The notes under the pieces are model-generated. The model did no database searches. It was not told the DNA's origin and saw nothing but the letters and a program-made list of their open reading frames with translations. Position numbers and translations under genes: made by a program. From an uncultured Ruminococcus sp. (GTDB taxonomy: Bacteria; Bacillota; Clostridia; Oscillospirales; Ruminococcaceae), in NCBI GenBank assembly GCA_946186215.1, contig CAMHMM010000088.1, forward strand, positions 1 to 7,870: DNA of 7,870 nt, given 5' to 3'. Shown one piece after another: positions 1 to 5,749 of the stretch (its first letter is position 1; each line of letters starts with the position of its first letter).

Positions 1-184
1 TGCTTTCTCCCTGTAAAGCCCATTGGTACATCATCTTTACGATCTCCTCCCGTTCATTGGGTACAAGCCTGGTTTTGCCGATCGGATCCTTGCTGTATCC
101 ATAGGGAGGCATACCTGTCATACAATCGTCCCGCCGGGCTTTGACACGCATAACAGCCCTGATCTTATCACTGATGTCCTTCGT
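1..184 (-). pseudogene. Serine recombinase fragment, N-terminal domain missing, runs off left edge
   Basis: Read on the minus strand from about position 184 to the edge, one frame is free of stops and carries the hallmarks of a large serine recombinase. First comes DISDKIRAVMRVKA, which matches the long helix that follows the resolvase catalytic domain. Then comes PPYGYSKDP, the usual opening of the Recombinase domain, and a stretch ending EEIVKMMYQWALQGES, like the VVRRIFELALEGKS region of the family. The catalytic domain (about 130-140 residues with the nucleophilic serine) should lie at higher coordinates, but that space is filled by the HTH-AbrB regulator gene in another frame. In the recombinase frame a TGA lies at 236-238, and recognisable similarity begins only about 15 nt after the regulator's stop codon. 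No convincing start codon with a ribosome binding site is visible. I infer a truncated, inactive relic of an integrative element; the rest of the gene lies outside the window. The family match is by eye. Confidence 0.72.
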
Positions 185-200
185 ACAGCTGAGGCAGGCC

Positions 201-620
201 TTACTGATCCATATTCCTTGCGGCGGAGATAAAGTTCATTATATCGCTTTCCTTAATGATGGCCAGCCCCTGTGATTCATCACCGAGGATCAGAAGGTCG
301 TCACCGGGGTTAATGTCAAACATTTTCCGCGCCTTTGCGGGAATGACTATCTGCCCCTTGTCGCCGACCTTTACTATGCCGAAGGCGTGTTTTCCCTTGG
401 GCGGGATGGGCATGGAGTATTTAGCGGATGTATAGTTCATCAGTTCATCAAGGCTCACCTGCAGAATATCTGCCAGCTTCATCCCCATTTCCATATCGGG
501 TATGGAATCGCCTGTTTCCCATTTTGATATAGTCTGACGGGATACGCCCAGCTCATCGGCAAGATCCTCCTGTGTCATTTTTTTCATTTTTCTGAGGGCG
601 ATAAGGTTGTTACCGAGCAT
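201..620 (-). CDS. HTH-XRE / AbrB fusion transcriptional regulator
   Basis: This 139-residue cytoplasmic DNA-binding protein has two domains. Residues about 5-60 form an XRE/Cro-type helix-turn-helix (MTQEDLADELGVSRQTISKWE, then IPDMEMGMKLADIL). Residues about 80-125 form a SpoVT/AbrB swapped-hairpin domain (VGDKGQIVIPAKARKMFDINPGDDL). Both parts bind DNA in their families, and the AbrB part normally dimerises. The ATG lies inside the end of the upstream acyltransferase gene (11-nt overlap) with an AAAAGGAG ribosome binding site at 630-637, nine nt ahead of the start. It is therefore probably translated together with the acyltransferase from the promoter near 1751-1779. It could regulate that promoter, but nothing in the sequence proves the target. 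AbrB/MazE domains also occur in antitoxins, but no toxin-like partner is adjacent, so a stand-alone regulator is more likely. The length and both domains look complete. Confidence 0.9.
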   Translation of the reverse strand: MLGNNLIALRKMKKMTQEDLADELGVSRQTISKWETGDSIPDMEMGMKLADILQVSLDELMNYTSAKYSMPIPPKGKHAFGIVKVGDKGQIVIPAKARKMFDINPGDDLLILGDESQGLAIIKESDIMNFISAARNMDQ

Positions 621-1719
621 TTGCTGTTTCTCCTTTTATGTTCTGAGGTATTTTCGCTTTCTTTATCCCCAGTACAGCCCACCTGATGAAGGGTATCCTT
701 GAAAATGTCTCATACAGCAGCAGTGCGCCGCAGAAGCCTGTCATCAGCGTGATAAGATAGCAGGGGAGAGCGGGGATGGTCGTATATGTGCGCAGGAGAT
801 ACGCCGAAAGGGATATGGGGAGATAGTGGAATATGTACAGCCCCCAGTTTTTCTTTGCAAGAAAGGCGGACACTGTTGTTCTGCGGTCGCCCCATTTTTT
901 CATGCCGCCAAGTACAGCAAGGCAGGTCACCCATGCGAAGGCTGCAGCAGGGATGCTGTTCAGAACAGGCATTTCGGCAAAATTCTTGCCGAAATACAGG
1001 AAGACATACAGTCCGCCGAGTGCGGCTGCGCCTATGATAAGGGGTATGCAGTATTTTTCAAGGGCGGCGATGACACTGTCATTTGCGAAAACAAAATAGC
1101 CCAGAAAGAACACCAGAGTGTATATACCAAATCTGTATACAGTTATGACGGGCATATTCAGTACATAGCCCGAGAGCCACACAGGAACGGCAAGCAGCAG
1201 CAATACTATGATATTTGCCTTTGCTCCAAGTTCATAGAGCCTGCCCTTTTCGTGCTTTTTTACCAGCAGCAGTATCATCGAGAGTACCCACAGCTCCTGT
1301 ATGAACCACATTGGGCCTATTCCCGAAAGCGCCATGATAATGTACTTTATCGGCAGCGGTACTGCCTGCATGCCCTCATCTGCAAAAGCGCCGCCGATGC
1401 TCATGCTGATATACCCCTGTACCCACCAGAATATAAACAGGCCTATGGTAGAGGGAACAAGCAGCTTTGTTGTGCGGCTCTTCCTGAATTCTGCGGCAGT
1501 GTGGCTGTCAAGATAGTACCGTGAACACATGCCTGCTATCAGGAAAAGCAGCAGCATGAACCATGGATAGATAAGGTACATGACTGCATCCCAGGGCTGT
1601 TCGGAATAGAATGCGCCTGTGCCGAGGCTTATGATATCGGTATACATCATGAATACATGATATATGAGTACAAGAATGATACAGAGGGAGCGAATGTTGT
1701 CAATGTAGTGCTTTCTCAT
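610..1719 (-). CDS. Acyltransferase family 3 integral membrane protein
   Basis: This 369-residue polytopic membrane protein has about ten hydrophobic helices. The N-terminus shows the acyltransferase-3 signature: Y5-I-D-N-I-R10 followed by H21 in the first membrane segment, the Arg/His pair typical of the family. GPMWFIQELWVL near residue 140 and LYIFHYLPISLSAYLL near 295 match the later conserved segments. Family members move acetyl, succinyl or other acyl groups onto sugars, polysaccharides, peptidoglycan or antibiotics across the cytoplasmic membrane; the substrate here cannot be told. The protein is full length and ends in a basic tail. The ATG has a good ribosome binding site, AAAGGTGG at 1727-1734, and a near-consensus promoter lies just upstream. 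The end of the gene overlaps the XRE/AbrB regulator by 11 nt, which suggests a two-gene operon. The family assignment is firm; the specific role is unknown. Confidence 0.88.
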   Translation of the reverse strand: MRKHYIDNIRSLCIILVLIYHVFMMYTDIISLGTGAFYSEQPWDAVMYLIYPWFMLLLFLIAGMCSRYYLDSHTAAEFRKSRTTKLLVPSTIGLFIFWWVQGYISMSIGGAFADEGMQAVPLPIKYIIMALSGIGPMWFIQELWVLSMILLLVKKHEKGRLYELGAKANIIVLLLLAVPVWLSGYVLNMPVITVYRFGIYTLVFFLGYFVFANDSVIAALEKYCIPLIIGAAALGGLYVFLYFGKNFAEMPVLNSIPAAAFAWVTCLAVLGGMKKWGDRRTTVSAFLAKKNWGLYIFHYLPISLSAYLLRTYTTIPALPCYLITLMTGFCGALLLYETFSRIPFIRWAVLGIKKAKIPQNIKGETANAR

Positions 1720-1750
1720 ACAATTACCACCTTTGCGCTTGTTTTTAACA

Positions 1751-1779
1751 ATTATAGCACAAAGCGGATGTCTTGTCTA
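1751..1779 (-). promoter_or_regulatory. Sigma-A promoter for the acyltransferase-regulator pair
   Basis: On the minus strand a -35 box TAGACA (1779-1774, five of six matches to TTGACA) is followed by a 17-nt spacer and a perfect -10 box TATAAT (1756-1751). A TG one base upstream of the -10 makes it an extended -10. Transcription would start near 1744, about 25 nt ahead of the acyltransferase ATG, leaving a short leader with the AAAGGTGG ribosome binding site. Its strength and position suggest the acyltransferase and XRE/AbrB genes are transcribed independently of araC. This is a sequence match, not a mapped start. Confidence 0.82.
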
Positions 1780-1789
1780 TACAGCGGAT
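1763..1789 (-). repeat. Direct repeat ATCCGCT x2, candidate operator over the -35 box
   Basis: The 7-mer ATCCGCT occurs twice on the minus strand, at 1789-1783 and 1769-1763, offset by exactly 20 bp (about two helical turns). One copy sits just upstream of the -35 box and the other inside the promoter spacer. Two same-face direct repeats are the usual layout of AraC-family sites, and an araC-type gene lies immediately upstream. An XRE protein is the alternative binder. That this is an operator is an inference. Confidence 0.4.
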
Positions 1790-1792
1790 CTG

Positions 1793-1812
1793 ACATTTTC
1801 CGAGAAAAATGT
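1793..1812. repeat. Inverted repeat upstream of the acyltransferase promoter
   Basis: On the minus strand ACATTTT (1812-1806) and AAAATGT (1799-1793) form a perfect 7-bp inverted repeat around a 6-nt centre. It lies 14 bp upstream of the -35 box, between the araC stop and the promoter. It has no following T-run, so a terminator is unlikely; a dimeric-repressor site or chance are both possible. The rest of the 171-nt intergenic stretch holds no gene, and I found no clear terminator for araC. Confidence 0.3.
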
Positions 1813-1890
1813 TATATCTCGTTGCATTTTGCCGCTGCTGCGGTTTCGGGCATGATCAGACGGGCTATTTTCTGAGATATTCCTTGTCTG

Positions 1891-2667
1891 TTACGCCTTC
1901 TCCCGCTGTCTCCACGCAAGAGGAGCAAGGCCTGTTATTTTCTTGAACTGGCGGGAAAAATGCTCCACATTTTTGTAGCCGCAGTCATAGGCTGTTTCTT
2001 CGATGGTCATATCGTAATATAGCAGGTCATGCTTTGCGTGCTCGATGCGGCTGTTGATGAGATCCGCCGTACAGGTCACACCGAAGGCCTGCTTATAGAG
2101 CATATAAAGATAGGACTGGCTGATATTGGCAGAGGATGCCATTTCCGCCACCGACCACTCCCTGCCGGGCTGTGCGTAGATATCACGGCGCAGATCGAGA
2201 AGTTCTCTGTAATGCGGCACATTGACTCTGTCTGTATGCTCGCTGCCTGCAAAAACATCCGTGAGCATCGCCCTGATAAGATGCGCCGCCACATCCATGC
2301 TGCGCTTTCTGTAATAGCAGTCGGCAATGAGCCTGAAATACGAGGATATATTCACCGAATCTCCGATGAATACGGGAGTATCGAACATGATATCGGGGAT
2401 AGAGCCGATATTGTCGGTAAAGCTGAATATCATCCAGTCGTTTATATATTCCGGACCGTTTGCGGTATAGTGCTGTGCAGAATGAAGATCATATATGATA
2501 AATGTTCCGGGCTCGGTGATGCGCGGCTCACCATCAATGAAAAATACTGCCTTGGTCTTTACAAACAGCATAAGATATGCATTGCTGCCCTCAGGCCTGT
2601 AATGGACGAAATCACTGTTGTGAACGCAGTCACAGCCCATATTGCGGATATCAAGCATTTTTGTCAC
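1891..2667 (-). CDS. AraC-family transcriptional regulator
   Basis: This 258-residue regulator has the standard AraC layout. An N-terminal cupin-like sensor domain (about residues 15-105, with VFFIDGEPRITEPGTFIIYD resembling the beta-barrel 'too.. G.. f.. pGdl.li' pattern) is followed by a linker and a C-terminal double helix-turn-helix. The first HTH lies near 172-193 (WSVAEMASSANISQSYLYML). The second, near 220-243, ends in the family signature GYKNVEHFSRQFKKITG. Such proteins usually sense a small sugar-like ligand. The start is GTG at 2667, chosen because AGAAGGA lies six nt upstream; an in-frame ATG at 2658 would be 15 nt from that site. The first 17 nt overlap the 3' end of rarA, so it is probably co-transcribed with rarA. 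Its target is unknown; the direct repeats at 1763-1789 are a candidate. Confidence 0.92.
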   Translation of the reverse strand: MTKMLDIRNMGCDCVHNSDFVHYRPEGSNAYLMLFVKTKAVFFIDGEPRITEPGTFIIYDLHSAQHYTANGPEYINDWMIFSFTDNIGSIPDIMFDTPVFIGDSVNISSYFRLIADCYYRKRSMDVAAHLIRAMLTDVFAGSEHTDRVNVPHYRELLDLRRDIYAQPGREWSVAEMASSANISQSYLYMLYKQAFGVTCTADLINSRIEHAKHDLLYYDMTIEETAYDCGYKNVEHFSRQFKKITGLAPLAWRQREKA

Positions 2668-3925
2668 CGGTTATCCTTCTGCGGTATTCAAGTGCCGCCT
2701 GCTCTGTCCTGTTATCACCGAATCGGTAATATTTGTGATCCTTTATATTGTCGGGGAGATACTGCTGCTTTACATAGTGATTGGGATAATCATGGGGATA
2801 AAGATAGTTCTGCCCCTTCTGTGCCGCATCCTCGCCGTCATAGTGCTTGTTCTGAATTGTGCGGGGAAGACTGCCGCAGTCGGCATTGCGCACATCATCA
2901 AGTGCCGCAGCGATAGCCGTGTATGCCGAATTTGACTTGGGAGATGTGGCAAGGAGTATCACTGCCTCCGCAAGGGGGATACGCGCCTCGGGAAGGCCGA
3001 GCTGCAGTGCGCTGTCAACACAAGCCTTTACAATAGGCACCGCCATAGGGTAGGCAAGGCCTATATCCTCCGATGCGATCACGAGGAGCCGCCTTGAAAG
3101 GGAGATTATATCCCCCGCCTCGATTAGCCTTGCCGCATAGAAAAGCGCTGCATTCTCGTCAGAGCCGCGTATGGATTTCTGCAGTCCCGAAAGCGTGTCG
3201 TAATGTTCATCACCGTCGCGGTCGTAGCGCATATTGCTGCGGTGTGCCAGTGTCTTTGCCTCATCCGCGCTTATATGTACCTTGCTGCCCTCGCGTTCGC
3301 CGCCCATAAAGCACAGCTCACATACGCTCACAGCCTTGCGGACATCGCCGCCGCATCCCATTGCGATATGCCTTAATGCACCGTCTTCAAGATCGATCTC
3401 AACGCCGTTTTCCTTTTCAAGCACCGAGAATGCCCTTTCGCAGGCGGGAATCATATCATCCGCGGAAACGGGCTTGAACTCAAACACCGCACTTCTGCTG
3501 AGTATAGCGGAATATACATAGAAATACGGATTCTCCGTAGTGGAGGCGATAAGTGTTATCTGTCCGTTTTCTATATATTCCAGCAGAGACTGCTGCTGCT
3601 TTTTGTTGAGGTACTGTATCTCATCGAGGTACAAAAGCACGCCGTTTACGCCGTCAAGGGTGTAGGTGTCGGCGATGACCTCCTTTATATCCGCTGTGGA
3701 TGCAGAGGTACCGTTTAGCCTGTGGAGCTTCATGCCCGTGCTTTCCGCTATTATCCGTGCGGCAGTCGTTTTGCCCACCCCGGGCGGGCCGTAGAATATA
3801 AGATTGGGTATGCTGCCAGATTCGATTATACGCCGCAGATAGCAGCCCTTTCCGAAAAGATGCCGCTGCCCTACTATATCATCTATGGTCTTTGGTCTCA
3901 TCCTGTCCGCAAGAGGTGCAGGCAT
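2651..3925 (-). CDS. rarA: Replication-associated recombination protein A (RarA/MgsA), AAA+ ATPase
   Basis: This full-length 424-residue clamp-loader-like AAA+ ATPase is related to E. coli RarA, yeast Mgs1 and human WRNIP1, which act at stalled replication forks as tetramers that interact with SSB. Visible motifs: N-terminal MRPKTIDDIVGQRHL; Walker A GPPGVGKTT (residues 46-54); Walker B LLYLDE (97-102); sensor 1 STTENP (128-133); arginine finger in ILSRS (R144); sensor 2 GGDVRKAV (R196). The C-terminal oligomerisation region is present (SRRLLVIASEDIGLAYP, YLPDNIKDHKYYRFGDNRTEQAALEYRR in part). The box after Walker B reads DEIQYLNKKQQQ, where E. coli-type RarA has DEVHRFNKSQQD, so this belongs to a variant clade seen in Clostridia (from memory). 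GGAG at 3933-3936 lies seven nt before the ATG. It overlaps araC at its 3' end. I saw no convincing sigma-A promoter in the 160 nt upstream. Confidence 0.94.
   Translation of the reverse strand: MPAPLADRMRPKTIDDIVGQRHLFGKGCYLRRIIESGSIPNLIFYGPPGVGKTTAARIIAESTGMKLHRLNGTSASTADIKEVIADTYTLDGVNGVLLYLDEIQYLNKKQQQSLLEYIENGQITLIASTTENPYFYVYSAILSRSAVFEFKPVSADDMIPACERAFSVLEKENGVEIDLEDGALRHIAMGCGGDVRKAVSVCELCFMGGEREGSKVHISADEAKTLAHRSNMRYDRDGDEHYDTLSGLQKSIRGSDENAALFYAARLIEAGDIISLSRRLLVIASEDIGLAYPMAVPIVKACVDSALQLGLPEARIPLAEAVILLATSPKSNSAYTAIAAALDDVRNADCGSLPRTIQNKHYDGEDAAQKGQNYLYPHDYPNHYVKQQYLPDNIKDHKYYRFGDNRTEQAALEYRRRITGDKNA
2674..2680 (-). promoter_or_regulatory. Ribosome binding site that selects the GTG start of araC
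   Basis: AGAAGGA on the minus strand, inside the last codons of rarA, ends six nt before GTG at 2667. The alternative ATG at 2658 would be 15 nt away, so the GTG start and the 17-nt overlap with rarA are preferred. The placement suggests translational coupling. Confidence 0.6.
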
Positions 3926-3943
3926 ATTATCACTCCGTATCGT

Positions 3944-3999
3944 AAAAATGCACTCGAGGTAGCACCTGACAGATCGTATAATCTGTTTTTCGTGAGTGC
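3944..3999 (-). ncRNA. Possible structured RNA or terminator in the rarA leader
   Basis: On the minus strand three nested complementary pairs can form a three-way junction. The outer stem pairs GCACTC (3999-3994) with GAGTGC (3955-3950). The first inner hairpin pairs ACAGAT (3986-3981) with ATCTGT (3974-3969) around a 6-nt loop. The second pairs AGGT (3967-3964) with ACCT (3960-3957) around GCT. The outer stem is followed, one nt later, by five Ts (3948-3944), just ahead of the rarA ribosome binding site. It could be a leader attenuator, a second terminator for the upstream genes, or chance, since the stems are short (6, 6 and 4 bp). It does not match a riboswitch class I know. Confidence 0.3.
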
Positions 4000-4013
4000 T
4001 TTTTCATTTTAAA

Positions 4014-4043
4014 ATACTCACCGACCGCAAAGCCGGTGAGTAT
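4014..4043 (-). terminator. Intrinsic terminator-like hairpin after the SDR gene
   Basis: A perfect 10-bp stem, ATACTCACCG / CGGTGAGTAT (4043-4034 with 4023-4014), encloses a 10-nt loop, 43 nt past the dehydrogenase stop. On the minus strand it runs into TTT and then A-rich sequence, so the T-tract is short. A weaker 7-bp hairpin, TTAAGCG / CGCTTTAA with a bulge (4061-4082), precedes it right at the stop codon. Together they probably end the pyrE-to-SDR transcript, perhaps incompletely. Confidence 0.6.
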
Positions 4044-4085
4044 CGTGAAATCAGGTATCGTTAAGCGCTACAAACGCTTTAAGCA

Positions 4086-4844
4086 TCAGACGCAGGTATA
4101 GCCGCCGTCGATGGGGAGAATAACACCTGTTACATAGGATGCTTCATCACTTGCAAGGAAGATCGCACCTGCGTTGAGCTCGCCCTCGTTGCCGTAGCGT
4201 GCAAGAGGCACTGTTGCCTTCATATACTGCTTGAAGCCCTCTGTTTCAAGTGTGTCGATAGTAAGCTCTGTTGCAAAATAGCCGGGGCAGATAGCGTTGC
4301 AGGTGATATTATACTTTGCAAGCTCTGCTGCAACTGCTCTTGTGAAGTTTACAACGCCGCCCTTTGAGGTGTGGTAAGCAACGGTGTCCATTGCTGTGTT
4401 GCCCACAAGACCGTACATGGAAGCGATGTTGATGATCCTTCCGTAGTTATTCTTCTTCATTATGTTTGCAAATGCCCTTGTAACATAGAATACGCTGGAC
4501 ATATCGGTTGCAATGGTGAAATCCCATTCCTCGTTGGTCATGTTGAGAACGCCTGCATTCTTTGCGGAGCCTGCGCAGTTAACAAGAACATCAACCTTGC
4601 CGAACTCAGCCTCTACCTTTGCAGCTACTTCATCGACCATAGCGGAATCGGTAACATCACACTTGAGGGGAAGGCACTTAACGCCCATATCCCTTATCTC
4701 TGCTGCGAGAGCCTCGAGCTTTTCAAGTCTTCTTGCAGTGATAACAAGGTCTGCACCCTGGCCTGCAAAGCCCTTTGCCATCTGTGCGCCAAGTCCCGAG
4801 GACGCACCGGAAACGACTACTACTCTTCCGTGAAGATCAAACAT
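4086..4844 (-). CDS. Short-chain dehydrogenase/reductase (gluconate 5-dehydrogenase / FabG-like)
   Basis: This 252-residue classical SDR is a soluble NAD(P)-dependent oxidoreductase with one Rossmann domain. Visible motifs: nucleotide-binding SGASSGLG (residues 12-19); TARR at 36-39, whose arginines after strand beta-2 favour NADP(H); CDV at 62-64; NCAG at 89-92 (usually NNAG); catalytic S142, Y157 and K161 (YHTSK); the ICPGYFATELT cofactor loop; and the C-terminal VTGVILPIDGGYTCV. The position normally held by the fourth catalytic residue, Asn, in the 'vNLtgvF' motif is Asp114 (TDMSSVF). The family resemblance is closest to gluconate 5-dehydrogenases (SMYGLVGN segment) and 3-oxoacyl-ACP reductases; the substrate is not certain. 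GGAGG at 4852-4856 lies eight nt before the ATG. The gene follows the esterase after 93 nt and is followed by a terminator-like hairpin. I cannot link it to a specific pathway from context. Confidence 0.9.
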   Translation of the reverse strand: MFDLHGRVVVVSGASSGLGAQMAKGFAGQGADLVITARRLEKLEALAAEIRDMGVKCLPLKCDVTDSAMVDEVAAKVEAEFGKVDVLVNCAGSAKNAGVLNMTNEEWDFTIATDMSSVFYVTRAFANIMKKNNYGRIINIASMYGLVGNTAMDTVAYHTSKGGVVNFTRAVAAELAKYNITCNAICPGYFATELTIDTLETEGFKQYMKATVPLARYGNEGELNAGAIFLASDEASYVTGVILPIDGGYTCV

Positions 4845-4867
4845 TTTTATTCCTCCATAAATATATT

Positions 4868-4888
4868 ACCGGACGGCTGCCGCCCGGT
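4868..4888 (-). other. Strong GC hairpin between the esterase and SDR genes
   Basis: On the minus strand ACCGGGCGG (4888-4880) pairs with CCGTCCGGT (4876-4868) through nine base pairs including one G-U, closed by the loop CAG. It is followed by AATATATTT and the SDR ribosome binding site. Without a proper T-run it is probably not a full terminator. It may stabilise or separate the mRNA segments so that the SDR gene is expressed at a different level. The remaining part of this 93-nt gap shows no clear promoter. Confidence 0.55.
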
Positions 4889-4937
4889 CTATCATTCACC
4901 GGCTGATCCGATGAAATTGATAACACCTCTCTGCCGC

Positions 4938-5747
4938 TCAGATCTTTCTTCTGAGCCATGTCAGGGCAAGATCTGCCCACACTGCCACATCCGGCAGGAT
5001 ATATCTGTCGTTGTCTCCGTCGCGCACTGATGTTATATCACACATAGCGACTGCATGGCCGCCTGTGGGAAAGATATGCATTTCAAAGGGAATGCCGTTT
5101 TCCGAAAGTGCCTGTGAGAGCATGATGGAATTCATCACAGGAACGGTCTTATCGTCTGCATTATGCCAGATAAATGTCGGCGGGAAATCCGCGCTCACAT
5201 TTTTTTCCACTGATGTTATATCTTCAAGCTGTCCTGCGGGATCTATATTCTCCCGCGAGCGGGAATGTGTGTATCTCCCTGTAGTTATGACAGGATAGCA
5301 CAGGATGAGCTTATCGGGCGTAACTCTGCCCTTGTAGCCGCCGATGATGCCGCTGTTGTGGTATGCTCCCAGACACGCCGCAAGATGGCCGCCTGCAGAA
5401 AAGCCGATCACATTCACTTCATCGGTGGCGCAAAGCTCTGCCTTGTTATCACGGATGTATCTCACAGCCTCACACAGCTCGGTAAGCGCCGTTGGAAAGG
5501 GCTTGTTTATCACGCTGTATTCAAGCACAAAGGCGTTGAAGCCGTAGGAATAGAACCGTGCTGCGCAGGGCTCGCCCTCACGCTTTGAGCATTTCTCATA
5601 GCTGCCGCCGGGCACTACGAGCACTGACGGGAATGAGCGCTCTGGCTGGATATCATGCGTCATACAGGTAAGCCGCGCAGGATCGCGTGGCTTTTCAAGT
5701 CCGAAAGCCCCGTAATCCGGTGTGATCTCTGTTCTGGTGATCCTCAT
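4938..5747 (-). CDS. Alpha/beta-hydrolase, probable carbohydrate or carboxyl esterase
   Basis: This 269-residue alpha/beta-hydrolase resembles the acetyl-xylan-esterase / BD-FAE-type group. The oxyanion segment is VVPGGSYEKCS (about 44-54; HGG in many relatives). The nucleophile elbow is GFSAGGH with S117. The acid is D199 in WHNADDKTVP (DxxVP pattern), and the base is H231 in PTGGHAV. There is no signal peptide, so it should act in the cytoplasm, where such enzymes remove acetyl or other ester groups from imported oligosaccharides; that substrate is an inference. The ATG lies just two nt after the stop of the 504-residue gene, giving tight transcriptional and probably translational coupling, with AGGA about 11 nt upstream as the likely ribosome binding site. 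It is full length with the complete triad. Other small-ester or lipase-like roles remain possible. Confidence 0.88.
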   Translation of the reverse strand: MRITRTEITPDYGAFGLEKPRDPARLTCMTHDIQPERSFPSVLVVPGGSYEKCSKREGEPCAARFYSYGFNAFVLEYSVINKPFPTALTELCEAVRYIRDNKAELCATDEVNVIGFSAGGHLAACLGAYHNSGIIGGYKGRVTPDKLILCYPVITTGRYTHSRSRENIDPAGQLEDITSVEKNVSADFPPTFIWHNADDKTVPVMNSIMLSQALSENGIPFEMHIFPTGGHAVAMCDITSVRDGDNDRYILPDVAVWADLALTWLRRKI

Positions 5748-5749
5748 TC

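Noticed and set aside
826..1524. A plus-strand open frame of 232 codons opposite the acyltransferase gene
   Set aside because: It is antisense to an intact membrane-protein gene, has an unnatural Cys/Tyr/Gln-rich composition and no domain.
201..1719. XRE/AbrB protein plus its neighbour as a toxin-antitoxin module
   Set aside because: AbrB-type domains occur in antitoxins, but the partner is a 369-residue multi-pass acyltransferase, not a small toxin, and the order and sizes do not fit.
1826..1845. Small CCGC/GCGG hairpin after araC as its terminator
   Set aside because: Only four base pairs and followed on the minus strand by A-rich, not T-rich, sequence.
2029..2916. A long plus-strand open frame of 295 codons opposite araC and rarA
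   Set aside because: Its translation is rich in Cys, His and Arg with no recognisable domain, it spans the junction of two well-supported minus-strand genes, and it is what reverse-complement of those codons would give.
4371..5030. A plus-strand open frame of 219 codons opposite the SDR gene and esterase end
   Set aside because: It crosses the intergenic gap and lies antisense to two clearly identified genes; composition is not protein-like.
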